Below are positions 11,360 through 20,327 of a stretch of DNA of 64,000 nucleotides, in pieces. Source of the DNA: RI-153 sp963752935 (GTDB lineage: Bacteria > Chloroflexota > Anaerolineae > Caldilineales > Caldilineaceae); NCBI GenBank assembly GCA_963752935.1, contig CAVWAL010000023.1, positions 496,001 through 560,000 on the forward strand, in the 5' to 3' direction. The notes beneath the pieces are model-generated. The model worked only from the letters and a program-made list of their open reading frames with translations. It was not told where the DNA came from and made no database searches. Positions within the stretch are counted from its first letter, which is position 1. Each line of letters opens with the position of its first letter. The translations under genes and the position numbers were made by a program.

Positions 11360-11548
11360 GTGAACACACTGGCTTACGTTTATCTTTACGTGAAGAGCAT
11401 GTTCTCGTCTGACGAAGACGGGCAGGGCATGGCAGAGTATGGTTTGATCCTCGCCTTGGTTTCTGTCGTGGTAATTGCTGCTTTGACGACGCTCGGAACG
11501 GGTCTGAAGGCTATCTTTGCAAGTGTCACAGGGGATCTGAATTGGTAG
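11360..11548 (+). CDS. flp: Flp/Fap-type major pilin
   Basis: The prepilin is 62 residues long. Its N-terminal leader ends at Gly before QGMAEY, matching the Flp processing motif G/XXXXEY cut by a TadV/FppA peptidase. The hydrophobic helix LILALVSVVVIAALTTLG follows, then a very short C-terminus. This subunit polymerises into the Flp pilus built by the Tad apparatus encoded downstream. The start is GTG, supported by AGGAGG seven bases upstream. A terminator directly downstream would let the pilin be made at a higher level than the assembly proteins. Confidence 0.95.
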   Translation: MNTLAYVYLYVKSMFSSDEDGQGMAEYGLILALVSVVVIAALTTLGTGLKAIFASVTGDLNW

Positions 11549-11603
11549 CCGCCGGCTGCTGATAGCTTAACGTATTGTAAACAACAAGAATAGTCATGAT
11601 TGT

Positions 11604-11635
11604 AGAAAAGGGAAGCATACTTGCTTCCCTTTTCT
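11604..11635 (+). terminator. Terminator after flp
   Basis: AGAAAAGGGAAGC and its complement form a stem around a short loop, ending in a CCCTTTTCTGTTT tract. It separates flp from the assembly genes and probably terminates most flp transcripts. Confidence 0.8.
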
Positions 11636-11785
11636 GTTTGCCAAACTCTAGCAGAGAATCATCCGTGTATGGGTAGCTACTGAGGTAACACAAGTACTAT
11701 TGAGATATCGTGTCCTCGCTCAGTAAATTTGATATAGAGAATTTTAGATCCTTTGTTCATGCTAGATCGTTGGTGAGGTGAACTC

Positions 11786-12707
11786 GTGACACAACGCCGG
11801 GGTTGGATATGGCTTTTTGCAGGTGTACTGATGGCGCTGATTGCCGGTCTACTGACCTTTCGCACGATCAATGAAGTAAGTAGCAACGCCGCGCTGGCAC
11901 GCCTGGACAACACACCCACGCTGCAAGTGCTGGTGGCCGCGCAGAATATCCCGGCCAGGCAGTTGCTCGACCCCGCCATGGTCAAGATCCAAAAGGTGCC
12001 GGCAGCGCTGGCGCCAGAGGGCTATCTAGTTTCTACCGAAGACGTCCTCTTTAAAATGTCGAACACACCGATTGTGGCCGGCGAGATCCTGCTGCAACAA
12101 CGTCTGACCGATCCAACCGATCCTGATGCGCCGGTTCTCTATCAACTGAGTGCCAATGAAGTACTGATTTCCGTGCCTGCCTTTGCCATTCTAGGGAAGC
12201 TAGGCATGTTGGCCGTCGGCGATCACATTGACATCGCCTACACCGTCGAGTTTGAGTTTGACATCAATGATCAAGAGGAGAGTAGCAAGGCGAAAGACGT
12301 CCCCGCCAACGACTACCTTCCTGAGTCTGCAAAATCTGGAGGTAAAAGGTCTCTTACGCAAACAGACACCTGGCGAAGAGAGCGCTGTTTTGCTCGGTCC
12401 CGAAGCCATTTTGCTGGCCGTAACGCCACAGGATGCGTTGGTGCTCAAACATTTGATCGATGTCGGCGCCCCTATGGACTTCTTCTTGCGAGCGCCGGGC
12501 AACGAAGCATTGGCGCCGGTGATTCCTGTCGACTCTAAGTACCTGATCGACCGCTTCCAGCTACAACTGGATACGGCCCAGGGATTGGCCACGGCCAATC
12601 CATTTAGTGCGACGGCACCCTCTACGCTGACGGCTGATATCACGGCCGCCATCGAGCAGAGCAATGCCGCCGCCGAAGCGACAGGCAACAGCGCCGGCAG
12701 CCCCTAG
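11786..12707 (+). CDS. cpaB: CpaB/RcpC-like Flp pilus assembly protein, frameshifted
   Basis: The locus begins with a single transmembrane helix (GWIWLFAGVLMALIAGLLTF), then a SAF-like domain (LQVLVAAQNIPARQLLDPAMVKIQKVP), as in CpaB/RcpC periplasmic pilus proteins. The reading frame changes at the CCCC run 12301-12304: in the first frame the protein continues as unrelated sequence to 12538, while the other frame resumes with TTFLSLQNLEVKGLL and ends naturally at 12707. Removing one C restores one protein of about 306 residues. Start GTG at 11786 has GGTGAGGTG upstream. It is followed 70 bases later by cpaE. Confidence 0.85.
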
Positions 12708-12777
12708 GCGGAATAGCAGTTATGTCGAATTTCAGGGTGCATCCACAGTTAGAGCGGATTGATAGAAGGATCTGAAG

Positions 12778-14013
12778 ATGGCAACTGCGAAGAACAGCGA
12801 GTCAATTCAAGCCCTGGTTGTAACCGACCACGCTGAGAGTGTCAACCGTTTACAGCATATCCTGTCGACAGACAAACGCTTCTCGGTGCGCTTTGTCACT
12901 ACGGCACAGGATGCACTCAAGGCGGTTGCTCAGGATGCCCCGCGGGTGATCGCCGTGGACGATGCGGTCAAAGATGTGACACCGCTAGAAGCGATTCGAA
13001 AATTAACCCTGGTCTCTCCGCTAACGCCGATTGTGGCCCTGGCCGACGAGCGAGCCGTGGCCTATGTTCGCGATGCGATGCTGGCCGGCGCCCGCGCCTT
13101 TATGCTCAAACCGCTAAACGAAGCAGACGTCTTCACCACGTTGAATCAACTGGTCGAAATCGAAACACTGCGTCAGGACAGCCTCGTCAACAGGCAAACG
13201 GGGCCGCGCCGCAATCAGATGATCTTGTTTATCAGCCCCAAAGGTGGCGCCGGTTGTACCACGTTGGCCGTAAACACAGCCATCCTGTTACGCCAGCAGA
13301 CCAATGCCAGCGTTGCCTTGATCGATGGTCATGGCAGCCTCGGCGATCTAGAGACAGTTCTCAACCTGACCGCCCAGTTCACCAGCAGCGATCTGCTGGC
13401 ACAGGGCGCTGATATGGATCTCGACCTGATCACCGGGATGATGGTGGTACACAAGAGCGGCGTGCATGTGCTGGTCAGTGGACGCAACCTCGAAGATACG
13501 TCACCCGCTAACGTGGAACAGTTCGAGAAAATGCTCTCTCTGATTGCCTTGGAATATAGCTATGTCGTGATCGACGGCGGCGCCATCATCGAAGAGCAGA
13601 CAAGCGTCACCCTCAGTCTGGCCGATAAGGTGTTGTTGGTGGTGACGCCCGAAATGACCGCGCTGCAACGCACTTCACTCTTCCTAAAAGCCGCCGATGA
13701 GAATGGCTTCCCACGCGAGAAACTCTTTCTGGTGGTTAACCGAGACGGCATCAAAGGCGGCCTGACGGCGGACGATGTGAGCAGTCATCTCAATATGCAG
13801 GTGATGGCAACCATTCCCGAGGATACGGGGCTGGTTATCTACTCGCTCAACCGGGGGATTCCGCTTGTCATCACCGATCCGCGCTGTGCAGTCGCCCGCA
13901 CCATCGAAAAGCTGACGAAGCAGATGATCCCCGATCAAAAGCAGAGCGCCAAACAGGCAGAAAAGGGTCTGTTCGGTCGCCTTTCAACCATGATTCAAGG
14001 GAGTACGGCGTAA
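12778..14013 (+). CDS. cpaE: CpaE/TadZ-like pilus localisation ATPase
   Basis: The 411-residue protein pairs an N-terminal receiver-like domain (residues 1-135, ending FMLKPLNEADV) with a ParA/MinD-type ATPase domain. The deviant Walker A, SPKGGAGCTTLAVNTAI, starts near residue 152; the DGHGSLGDLETVL and VVIDGGAIIEEQ segments stand where ParA proteins have their Asp-containing switch motifs. Proteins of this type place the Tad machine in the cell. AGAAGGA lies upstream of the ATG. The gene is intact, unlike those on both sides. The receiver domain keeps a conserved-looking VAVDD but probably acts in protein binding rather than phosphorelay, as known for TadZ. Confidence 0.9.
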   Translation: MATAKNSESIQALVVTDHAESVNRLQHILSTDKRFSVRFVTTAQDALKAVAQDAPRVIAVDDAVKDVTPLEAIRKLTLVSPLTPIVALADERAVAYVRDAMLAGARAFMLKPLNEADVFTTLNQLVEIETLRQDSLVNRQTGPRRNQMILFISPKGGAGCTTLAVNTAILLRQQTNASVALIDGHGSLGDLETVLNLTAQFTSSDLLAQGADMDLDLITGMMVVHKSGVHVLVSGRNLEDTSPANVEQFEKMLSLIALEYSYVVIDGGAIIEEQTSVTLSLADKVLLVVTPEMTALQRTSLFLKAADENGFPREKLFLVVNRDGIKGGLTADDVSSHLNMQVMATIPEDTGLVIYSLNRGIPLVITDPRCAVARTIEKLTKQMIPDQKQSAKQAEKGLFGRLSTMIQGSTA

Positions 14014-14018
14014 TCTAC

Positions 14019-14097
14019 ATTGCGGCGTAAATACCACGGCGGAAATCGGGCGTCCGTACCACTGGTTGGAACTGTCGGCATATTTCCGCCGGGATTT
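14019..14097. repeat. Dispersed intergenic element, copy A
   Basis: Between cpaE and tadB. It begins ATTGCGGCGTAAATA and contains the perfect inverted arms CGGCGGAAAT and ATTTCCGCCG. A diverged copy in reverse orientation lies at 16305-16369 between tadC and the next gene. Both share the core GTACCACTGGT and end in a CCGCC ... GATTT block. Copy A has about 14 extra bases. Confidence 0.65.
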
Positions 14098-14169
14098 ACT
14101 AGCGCATGCTTTTCTCAACGTGTAGGGTGGGCATCGGTTCCACTTGTTCTGGACTGAAGGATAGCGACT

Positions 14170-15106
14170 GTGGCTCTTCTGATTACACTGATTGTCATGA
14201 TGGCGGTCATCGTCGTCTTCGCCGGGATCTATTTTACCCTGGGGCCTGACAACCGATCTGGAAGATCGACTGGCCCTCAACGCCATGCTGTCGGACGATG
14301 AGATGGGATCTTCGTCTGATCAGTTGAAAGACCGCATGAATGCCCAACTTGTGCGTGGCAAGTGGGGCGGCAAGTTGAATCTTGCCCTCTTCCAGGCCGG
14401 GGTCAAACTGACGGCCGTGGAGTTCATGGCGATCAACTTCGGCCTCGTTGCTTTCTTGTTCTTGTTAGGCTGGCTAATCGGCCAGAATCTCTTCGCCGGG
14501 CTGGGATTGGGTATTTTGGGCGCTTTCCTGCCACGTATGTGGTTGAAACGTCGTAAAGAACAGCGCCTGGCCCTCTTCCAGAATCAGTTGCCCGATGTGC
14601 TAAATCTGCTCGTGGGCAGCCTGCGCTCAGGCTATGGCTTGATTCAGGCCTTACGCCTGGTGGCGCAGGAGATGCCCAGCCCCAGCACTGAGGAGTACGA
14701 ACACGTCACCCAGGAGATCGCCTTTGGCGTCTCCAGTACAATGGCTCTGGGCCGCCTGGTTGAGCGCATGGAAAGCCCCGATCTCGAGATGGTCGTCGCT
14801 GCCATTCAGGTTCAAAATGAGGTCGGTGGAAACTTAGGCGATATTCTGGCCACAATTGCGGAGACAATCCGTGAACGCATTCGGCTTAAAGGCGAGGTAC
14901 GCGCGATCACCAGTATGCAGCGTGCAACAGGTTACCTGCTGGCGGCGATGCCCTTCCTGATAGGTTTGCTGCTATTGTTCATGAATGCTGACTATATGAT
15001 GCGCATCTTTGTTTATCCCTGGTTCTGTATCCCAGGCTTTGCATTAGGCAGCGTCTTGCTTGGCCTTTTCATGATTACGAAAATGGTAAACAGCATCGAG
15101 ACCTAA
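14170..15106 (+). CDS. tadB: TadB-like inner-membrane pilus assembly protein, frameshifted
   Basis: This GSPII_F/TadB-family platform protein has an N-terminal helix (LLITLIVMMAVIVVFAGIYF), a second pair near residues 80-115 (AINFGLVAFLFLLGWLIG) and two C-terminal helices (LLAAMPFLIGLLLLF). Between them lies the cytoplasmic F domain with LPDVLNLLVGSLRSGYGLIQAL. The frame breaks near 14253-14254: dropping one C of AACC joins the first helix to DLEDRLALNAMLSDDE without loss. GTG at 14170 has GAAGGA upstream. Without the correction a protein from ATG 14285 would lack the first helix. It forms the membrane platform with TadC. Confidence 0.85.
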
Positions 15107-15174
15107 CACAGTTGGGTACAACAACTGATCCCCAGTCAGGTTTCTGACTGAACAATGAACTGGTAGCAACGAAC

Positions 15175-16160
15175 ATGCTGATCGAAACCCTACAGAATTT
15201 ACCGTCCTCCCTCCTGCAATGGCTCAACAACACCCACTGCATACATGGTCTATGCGTCTCTATGTATTGGGCTGGCCTGTCTCTCTGTTGGGTTTGGCCT
15301 TTTCCGAGAGTATCGCTATCGCATAATCCAGAAACGTCTACGCTCTCTGGCTGAATCAACACAGGGTGCAGACACCACGCTGGCGATTGATAGCTTTGCC
15401 GACCGTGTCGTTATACCGCTTGGCGCATTCCTTCCTGGCGAAGTTAGGTGGCATGACGCCGGGGAGCAATCTTGAGTTTTTGCGCCAGCAGTTGGCGTTG
15501 GCCGGTAACCCCAATAATCTGGTGGTGATCGATCTCCTGGGGTTGAAGATGTTAAGCGGTATCGGTGTCGGACTTTTGGCCGGTCTCTACTGCTTCAAGT
15601 TTGCGGATATCCCAACATTTTCAGCAGCCATGTTTGGGGTGGCTGGTCTCCTGTTAGGGACTTATATTCCGAATTACTGGCTAAAAGGAAAGATCAAAAA
15701 GCGCACTGAAGAGATACGTCGTTCTCTGCCCAATGCGTTGGATATGTTGACAACGATGGTCGATGCAGGGTTGGGTTTTGACATGGCCCTGCTGCGCCTT
15801 TCTGAACGATGGCACAATGCCCTAACCGATGAGTTCGAACGCATGGTCAACGAGATGAATATGGGTGTGCGCCGGGTAGATGCACTGCGCAATCTGGCCG
15901 ATCGGAACGGGGTGGATGAACTGCGCACCTTTGTGGCCGTGTTGATTCAGGCCGACAGCCTGGGCATTTCGGTTTCCGATATTCTGCATACCCAAAGCGA
16001 TCAAATGCGGATGCGCCGCCGCCAATGGATAGAAGAACAGGCCAACAAACTACCGATTAAGATGTTACCGGTTATCACCATATTCATTCTGCCTGCGCTC
16101 TTTGCCATCATACTGGGGCCGGCTGTTCCGGCTATCATGGAGTCATTTCCAGGCTTTTAG
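15175..16160 (+). CDS. tadC: TadC-like inner-membrane pilus assembly protein, frameshifted
   Basis: The partner of TadB has the same fold: an early helix (MVYASLCIGLACLSVGFGLF), a second pair (LGLKMLSGIGVGLLAGLYC, MFGVAGLLLGTYIP), the F domain (SLPNALDMLTTMVDAGLGFDMAL) and C-terminal helices (MLPVITIFILPALFAIILG). One break is clear near 15430-15435: removing one C makes FADRVVIPLGAFL run into LAKLGGMTPGSN. A second is likely at CCC 15233-15235: removing one C joins an upstream start at ATG 15175 (LIETLQNLPSSLLQWLNN) to the first helix. If that second correction is wrong, the start is ATG 15245. Confidence 0.8.
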
Positions 16161-16216
16161 TGCCTGTCGCGTATACCGAAGAGTCGTACCTGTGGAACTT
16201 GGGTGATGGCAATTCC

Positions 16217-16302
16217 GTAGGGGCGCTGCTTGCTGCGCCCGTCAGCACTGCGGGCGCAGCAAGCAGCGCCCCTACCATCAAATCACGCTTGACGCATCAC
16301 TG
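16217..16302. repeat. Long palindromic interspersed repeat, copy 1
   Basis: Perfect 25-base arms (16217-16241 and 16251-16275, starting GTAGGGGCGCTGCTTGC) surround a nine-base loop. The right flank CACGCTTGACGCATCACTG ends near 16302. The same palindrome and the same right flank recur at 48096-48182, so this is one family of intergenic repeats and not just a terminator; it has no T-run. Confidence 0.85.
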
Positions 16303-16304
16303 TT

Positions 16305-16369
16305 AAATCTGGGCGGGAATATGCCGGCACTCTCGACCAGTGGTACAGACGCCATATTTACGCCGCAAT
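16305..16369. repeat. Dispersed intergenic element, copy B (inverted relative to copy A)
   Basis: The reverse complement reads ATTGCGGCGTAAATA, then a GTACCACTGGT core and a CGGCATATT ... CGCC ... GATTT tail. This follows copy A (14019-14097) along most of its length with several substitutions and one deletion. It lies 26 bases before the TPR/propeller gene. Confidence 0.65.
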
Positions 16370-16394
16370 GGTCTAGGTGAACGGATAAAAAACG

Positions 16395-18387
16395 ATGGCT
16401 GCAAACACATCTGCGTGGCAAGATCCAAGGTATCAAGAAGCTGCCCAACATGTCCAGAATGGGGCATGGAAAGCCGCCCTTGATAAATTGCGTGAGTTGC
16501 AAAAAGACTATCCCGACTATGCAGATATCCAATACTTGATCGATAGCGCCAAGATCAAGATAGAGCTAGAGCAAAAGCCGGTCGCAGGGCGATCGGCCTT
16601 CATAGTAGCCATTACCAAGCGTCGGCGGCTAACGATTGCCGCCGTTGTCCTGCTGATCCTGGCTGTGCTGGTCGGGGGCTGGTACGGATATGGCCGTTGG
16701 GTGGTCCCGATGCAACTGATCCAACGCCACGAGCGTGAACTGACGCTCACGTTGAATCAAGCTGAACTTTCGTTGGCCGGCGCAGCCTATGTTGAAGCGG
16801 CGGCCCTCTTCGAAAAAGTGCTGCAAATGTCGCCCGACCACGAAGCCGCACTTGCCGGTCTGAACGAAGCGCAGCGACAGATGCGTCTAGGCGAGCAGTA
16901 CCAGGAGGCAGTGACCTTACAGCAGGGTGGTGAGACTACCGCTGCACTGGCCATCTATGAAACGTTGAACCAACAAGAACCCGGCTATAAGGACGTGCAA
17001 GCGCGCATCGACGCCATTGGCGCCGGTGCTCACGTCGAACAGATCTTTGCAGAGGCCGAACTGGCGTACCAGCGCAGCGACTGGTCAAATGCCATCACCC
17101 TCTACAATCTGATCCGCGAGCAATCGGTCCTTTATGAACCGGATACTGTGGAGCTGCACCTGTACGAAAGCTATACTCGATCGGGCGCAGGGCAGATGGG
17201 CCAGCCGGGTCTGTCACTCCCGCAGGTGGATCAGATCGCCGAACTCTACCGGCGTGCGTTGAGTCTGCGTCCTCGTGATGCGCTGGCTCAGGGCAACATC
17301 AACCTGTTGAGCACGTACCAACAGGCCAAAGGCCTGATGGCGCAGCAGCGCTATGATCAATCGACCGGCCTGCTCCTGGCGCTCTATGTCAGCGTACCCG
17401 ATCTCCTCGGCGGTGACGCCCGACAGGCGCTCTTTGACTCTTACCTGGGCTATGGGGCACAACTTGAGACGGCCGGCGATCTATACGGAGCGCTGGCTCA
17501 GTACAAGGCAGCCGCCGACCTGCCTGTCGACGGTGCTACCGCAGCCCGCTTGCGAGCGCTTAAAATAGAGGTGGCGTTAATGCCCACCCCAACGCCGACG
17601 CCGACGATGACACCGACGCCGACCCCCGATCCATTTGAAGCAATCATGAAAATCATGACGCCGACACCGTCGCCCATTGACCAATTTACAGGGTGGATCT
17701 CGTTCAGAAGCGATCGACCCGGATCGCGCAGCGGGCTTTGGGTGATGCGACCTGACGGCAGCGAACAGACACCGGTGAACGATCCAACAGGGCTGTACGA
17801 TAGCTTGAAGGTTCAGACGACCTGGTCGCCTGACAACCTGCGTCGTATCTGGGTCGAGGACGATGGCAGCGGTAAGTCTGTGGCTATTTACATGTGGCGC
17901 TACGATGTGCCGCCACATTGGCTAGAGGCGCGGGTTGAACTGCTCAACAACAGCGGCATCAACTATCAAGTCACGTTTGCCCCCGATGGCCAAAGCATCG
18001 CCTTTACTTCACAACGTGGCGCAGGGCCGACCGATGGCAATTGGGGCTTATGGGGCGACGAAATCTTTATCATTCACTTTGCCGATTACAATTCGAGTGG
18101 ATACGTTATGCCGAAGCGGTTGACGGTCAACGACTGGGAATGGGACAAACATCCGACCTTTAGCCCCGACGGGCAGACCATCGCCTTTTGGAGCAACCGC
18201 ATTTCGGGGCGCGCACAGATCTGGGCCATGAATATCGACGGTTCAGCAACAGCGCAACCTTAGCAACAATGACTGGAATGATTGGGATCCGGTTTGGCTC
18301 ATTCCACGCCGCGAAGTACCGGCACTGACCGATGGGCAGAACTCGTTGGAACTCTTCGATCCCGCTAAATATCAGGCTGAACAGTAA
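16395..18387 (+). CDS. TPR and beta-propeller (TolB/WD-like) membrane protein of the Tad locus, frameshifted near its end
   Basis: In order: a cytoplasmic TPR-like segment (residues 1-55), one transmembrane helix (LTIAAVVLLILAVLVGGWYGYG, about 76-97), several extracytoplasmic TPR-like units (about 110-390), a Thr-Pro linker (PTPTPTPTMTPTPTP) and a WD40-like beta-propeller with TolB-type signatures (SWSPD-like TTWSPDNL, FAPDGQSIAFTSQR, FSPDGQTIAFWSNR). The first frame stops at 18263; removing one T at 18242-18243 continues as DGQQQRNLSNNDWNDWDPVW to a stop at 18387, completing the last blade. It lies between tadC and cpaF, where other Tad loci often have a TPR protein such as TadD; equivalence is inference. 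Confidence 0.75.
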
Positions 18388-18401
18388 GCAAGTAGGCAGG
18401 T

Positions 18402-19880
18402 ATGGGACTCTTCAATCGGACGGCCTCACAACCGACTAGACGAATGACGGCGCCGCCACCGGCATACAACACCGACCCGGTGTCGCCAGTACAACCAGCG
18501 CCGACACCGGCTGCAAAGCCCGCGCCCTCGTCCCGTGCACCTGAAGTGCAGGCCCCTATCGTCAACAACATACGGTCAAGCGGGCGCGAAAAAGAGCTAC
18601 CTTCAGCGTTCATTATCCTGCGCGACCGTGTACAACAAGAACTGATCCGCGACGCCAGCCTGCACACCGAACGCATCACCATGGAGGACGGACGCTACCT
18701 GATCGAGCCGATCTTCGCCCGTTCCATCACAGAGTCGGGTCTCGTGCTCAGCCGCATGGAACGTCAGAACTTCTTCGATCTAATCCTGGCCGATATACTT
18801 GGCTTTGGCCCTATCCAACCGCTGCTCGACGATGACAGCGTCTCCGAAGTCATGGTCAACGGTCCGTTTCAGGTCTACATTGAACGCGGCGGCAAACTCA
18901 CCCGCAGCGATGTCAAGTTCCAAGACAATGGACACGTTCTGCGCGTGATCGAGCGCATCCTGGCCCCATTGGGTCGACGCGTCGACGAAAGCAGCCCAAT
19001 GGTCGACGCCCGCTTGCCGGATGGCAGCCGCGTGAACGCCATCGTGCCACCGTTGGCCATCGACGGCCCCAGCATTACCATTCGTAAATTTAGCAAAAAG
19101 CCGCTCTCCGTTGCCGATCTGATCAAGTTTGGCAGCTTCAGTGAGGATTTTGCCAAATTCATCGAAGCGGCCGTAGTCTCACATCTCAACATCATCGTCA
19201 GCGGGGGCACGGGTTCAGGGAAGACGACGCTGCTCAACGTGCTGAGCAGTTTTATTCCTGTCACCGATCGTATTGTGACCATCGAAGACAGCGCCGAACT
19301 GCAACTGCGCCAGGATCATGTGGTGCGTCTGGAAACACGCCCACCGAACATCGAAGGCAAAGGGGCCATCGCCATTCGTGATCTCGTCATCAACAGCCTT
19401 CGTATGCGCCCCGACCGGCTGATTATCGGTGAGTGTCGTGGCGGTGAAGCGCTGGATATGCTCCAGGCCATGAACACCGGCCACGATGGATCCATGTCTA
19501 CGGCACACAGCAACTCTCCCCGAGACACCTTGAGCCGTTTGGAAACCATGGTTTTGATGGCGGGCATGGATCTACCGTTGCGGGCCATTCGACAGCAGAT
19601 CGCGGCGGCCGTCGATGTGATCGTCCACATCGAGCGTATGCGCGACGGCACCCGTCGGCTCGTCTATTGTACAGAAGTCTTGGGGATGGAAGGCGAAACG
19701 ATCCTCACACAGGACATCTTCCATTTTGAAGAAGAAGGTATGGACGAACACGGCAAGATCATCGGCCAGTTGCGTACCACCGGCATTCGCCCCAAAGTTT
19801 TGGATCGCATGAAGTCTGATCAGGTCAACTTACCGTCGGATCTCTTCTCTGCCAACCTTAACCGGCGGCGAAGACCCTAG
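18402..19880 (+). CDS. cpaF: CpaF/TadA-type secretion ATPase
   Basis: The 492-residue hexameric ATPase powers Flp pilus assembly. It has a Pro/Ala-rich N-terminal tail (about residues 10-50), an N-terminal domain with GFGPIQPLLDDDSVSEVMVNGP, Walker A SGGTGSGKTTLLN near residues 266-278, Asp box TIEDSAELQL, Walker B LIIGECRGGEALDML and the His box TGHDGSMSTAHSN. All catalytic boxes are intact. The start follows a weak AGGCAGGT. It is near the end of the Tad operon, followed 25 bases later by a DUF192 gene. Confidence 0.95.
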   Translation: MGLFNRTASQPTRRMTAPPPAYNTDPVSPVQPAPTPAAKPAPSSRAPEVQAPIVNNIRSSGREKELPSAFIILRDRVQQELIRDASLHTERITMEDGRYLIEPIFARSITESGLVLSRMERQNFFDLILADILGFGPIQPLLDDDSVSEVMVNGPFQVYIERGGKLTRSDVKFQDNGHVLRVIERILAPLGRRVDESSPMVDARLPDGSRVNAIVPPLAIDGPSITIRKFSKKPLSVADLIKFGSFSEDFAKFIEAAVVSHLNIIVSGGTGSGKTTLLNVLSSFIPVTDRIVTIEDSAELQLRQDHVVRLETRPPNIEGKGAIAIRDLVINSLRMRPDRLIIGECRGGEALDMLQAMNTGHDGSMSTAHSNSPRDTLSRLETMVLMAGMDLPLRAIRQQIAAAVDVIVHIERMRDGTRRLVYCTEVLGMEGETILTQDIFHFEEEGMDEHGKIIGQLRTTGIRPKVLDRMKSDQVNLPSDLFSANLNRRRRP

Positions 19881-19905
19881 ACATTTTTGCGTGAAGGAGA
19901 AAAAA

Positions 19906-20271
19906 GTGAGTGCCCCCTCATTGACCGTTTACAACGCCAGTGCCAAATCCCGTCTTGTCACGGCGGGGAGTGTAGCCAATAACTTTTGGACACGCGGGAT
20001 TGGGCTGATTGGCCGCAAAAGCCTCAACCGTGGTGACGGGCTGCTCATCGACCCCTGTGGCAGCATCCACTGTTTCTTTATGTCGATGCCAATTGACGTA
20101 ATCTATCTGGACAGGCAAAACCAGGTGGTGGGGGTGGATCGGACGTTGAGGCCCTGGCGTATAGGGAGATTCTATCGCGGGGCGAAACGTGTCCTCGAAG
20201 TGCCGGCCGGTACGGCCGACGCCACCACCACCAACGTTGGGGATCAGCTTCAGATCGTGGTGAATGGTTAA
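19906..20271 (+). CDS. DUF192 family protein
   Basis: The 121-residue protein is a small beta-rich domain matching DUF192: FWTRGIGLIGRKSLNRGDGLLI, then CGSIHCFFMSMPIDVIYLD and VLEVPAGTAD. Function is unknown for the family; many members are secreted, but this one has no signal peptide. GTG at 19906 was chosen because AAGGAGA lies about six bases upstream, although the frame is open to 19891. It follows cpaF closely and faces the converging pseudo-tubulin gene 56 bases away. That gap has only a small hairpin (CTCGTC/GACGAG, about 20305-20323). Confidence 0.8.
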   Translation: MSAPSLTVYNASAKSRLVTAGSVANNFWTRGIGLIGRKSLNRGDGLLIDPCGSIHCFFMSMPIDVIYLDRQNQVVGVDRTLRPWRIGRFYRGAKRVLEVPAGTADATTTNVGDQLQIVVNG

Positions 20272-20327
20272 TTCGCGATCCGCACCCTAGAAAATCTCGT
20301 CCAACAACGACGAGTTACGGGGCACCA

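Noticed and set aside
16217..16275. Terminator after tadC
   Set aside because: The palindrome has no T-run, lies within an apparent operon, and recurs with its flank at 48096, so it is a repeat.
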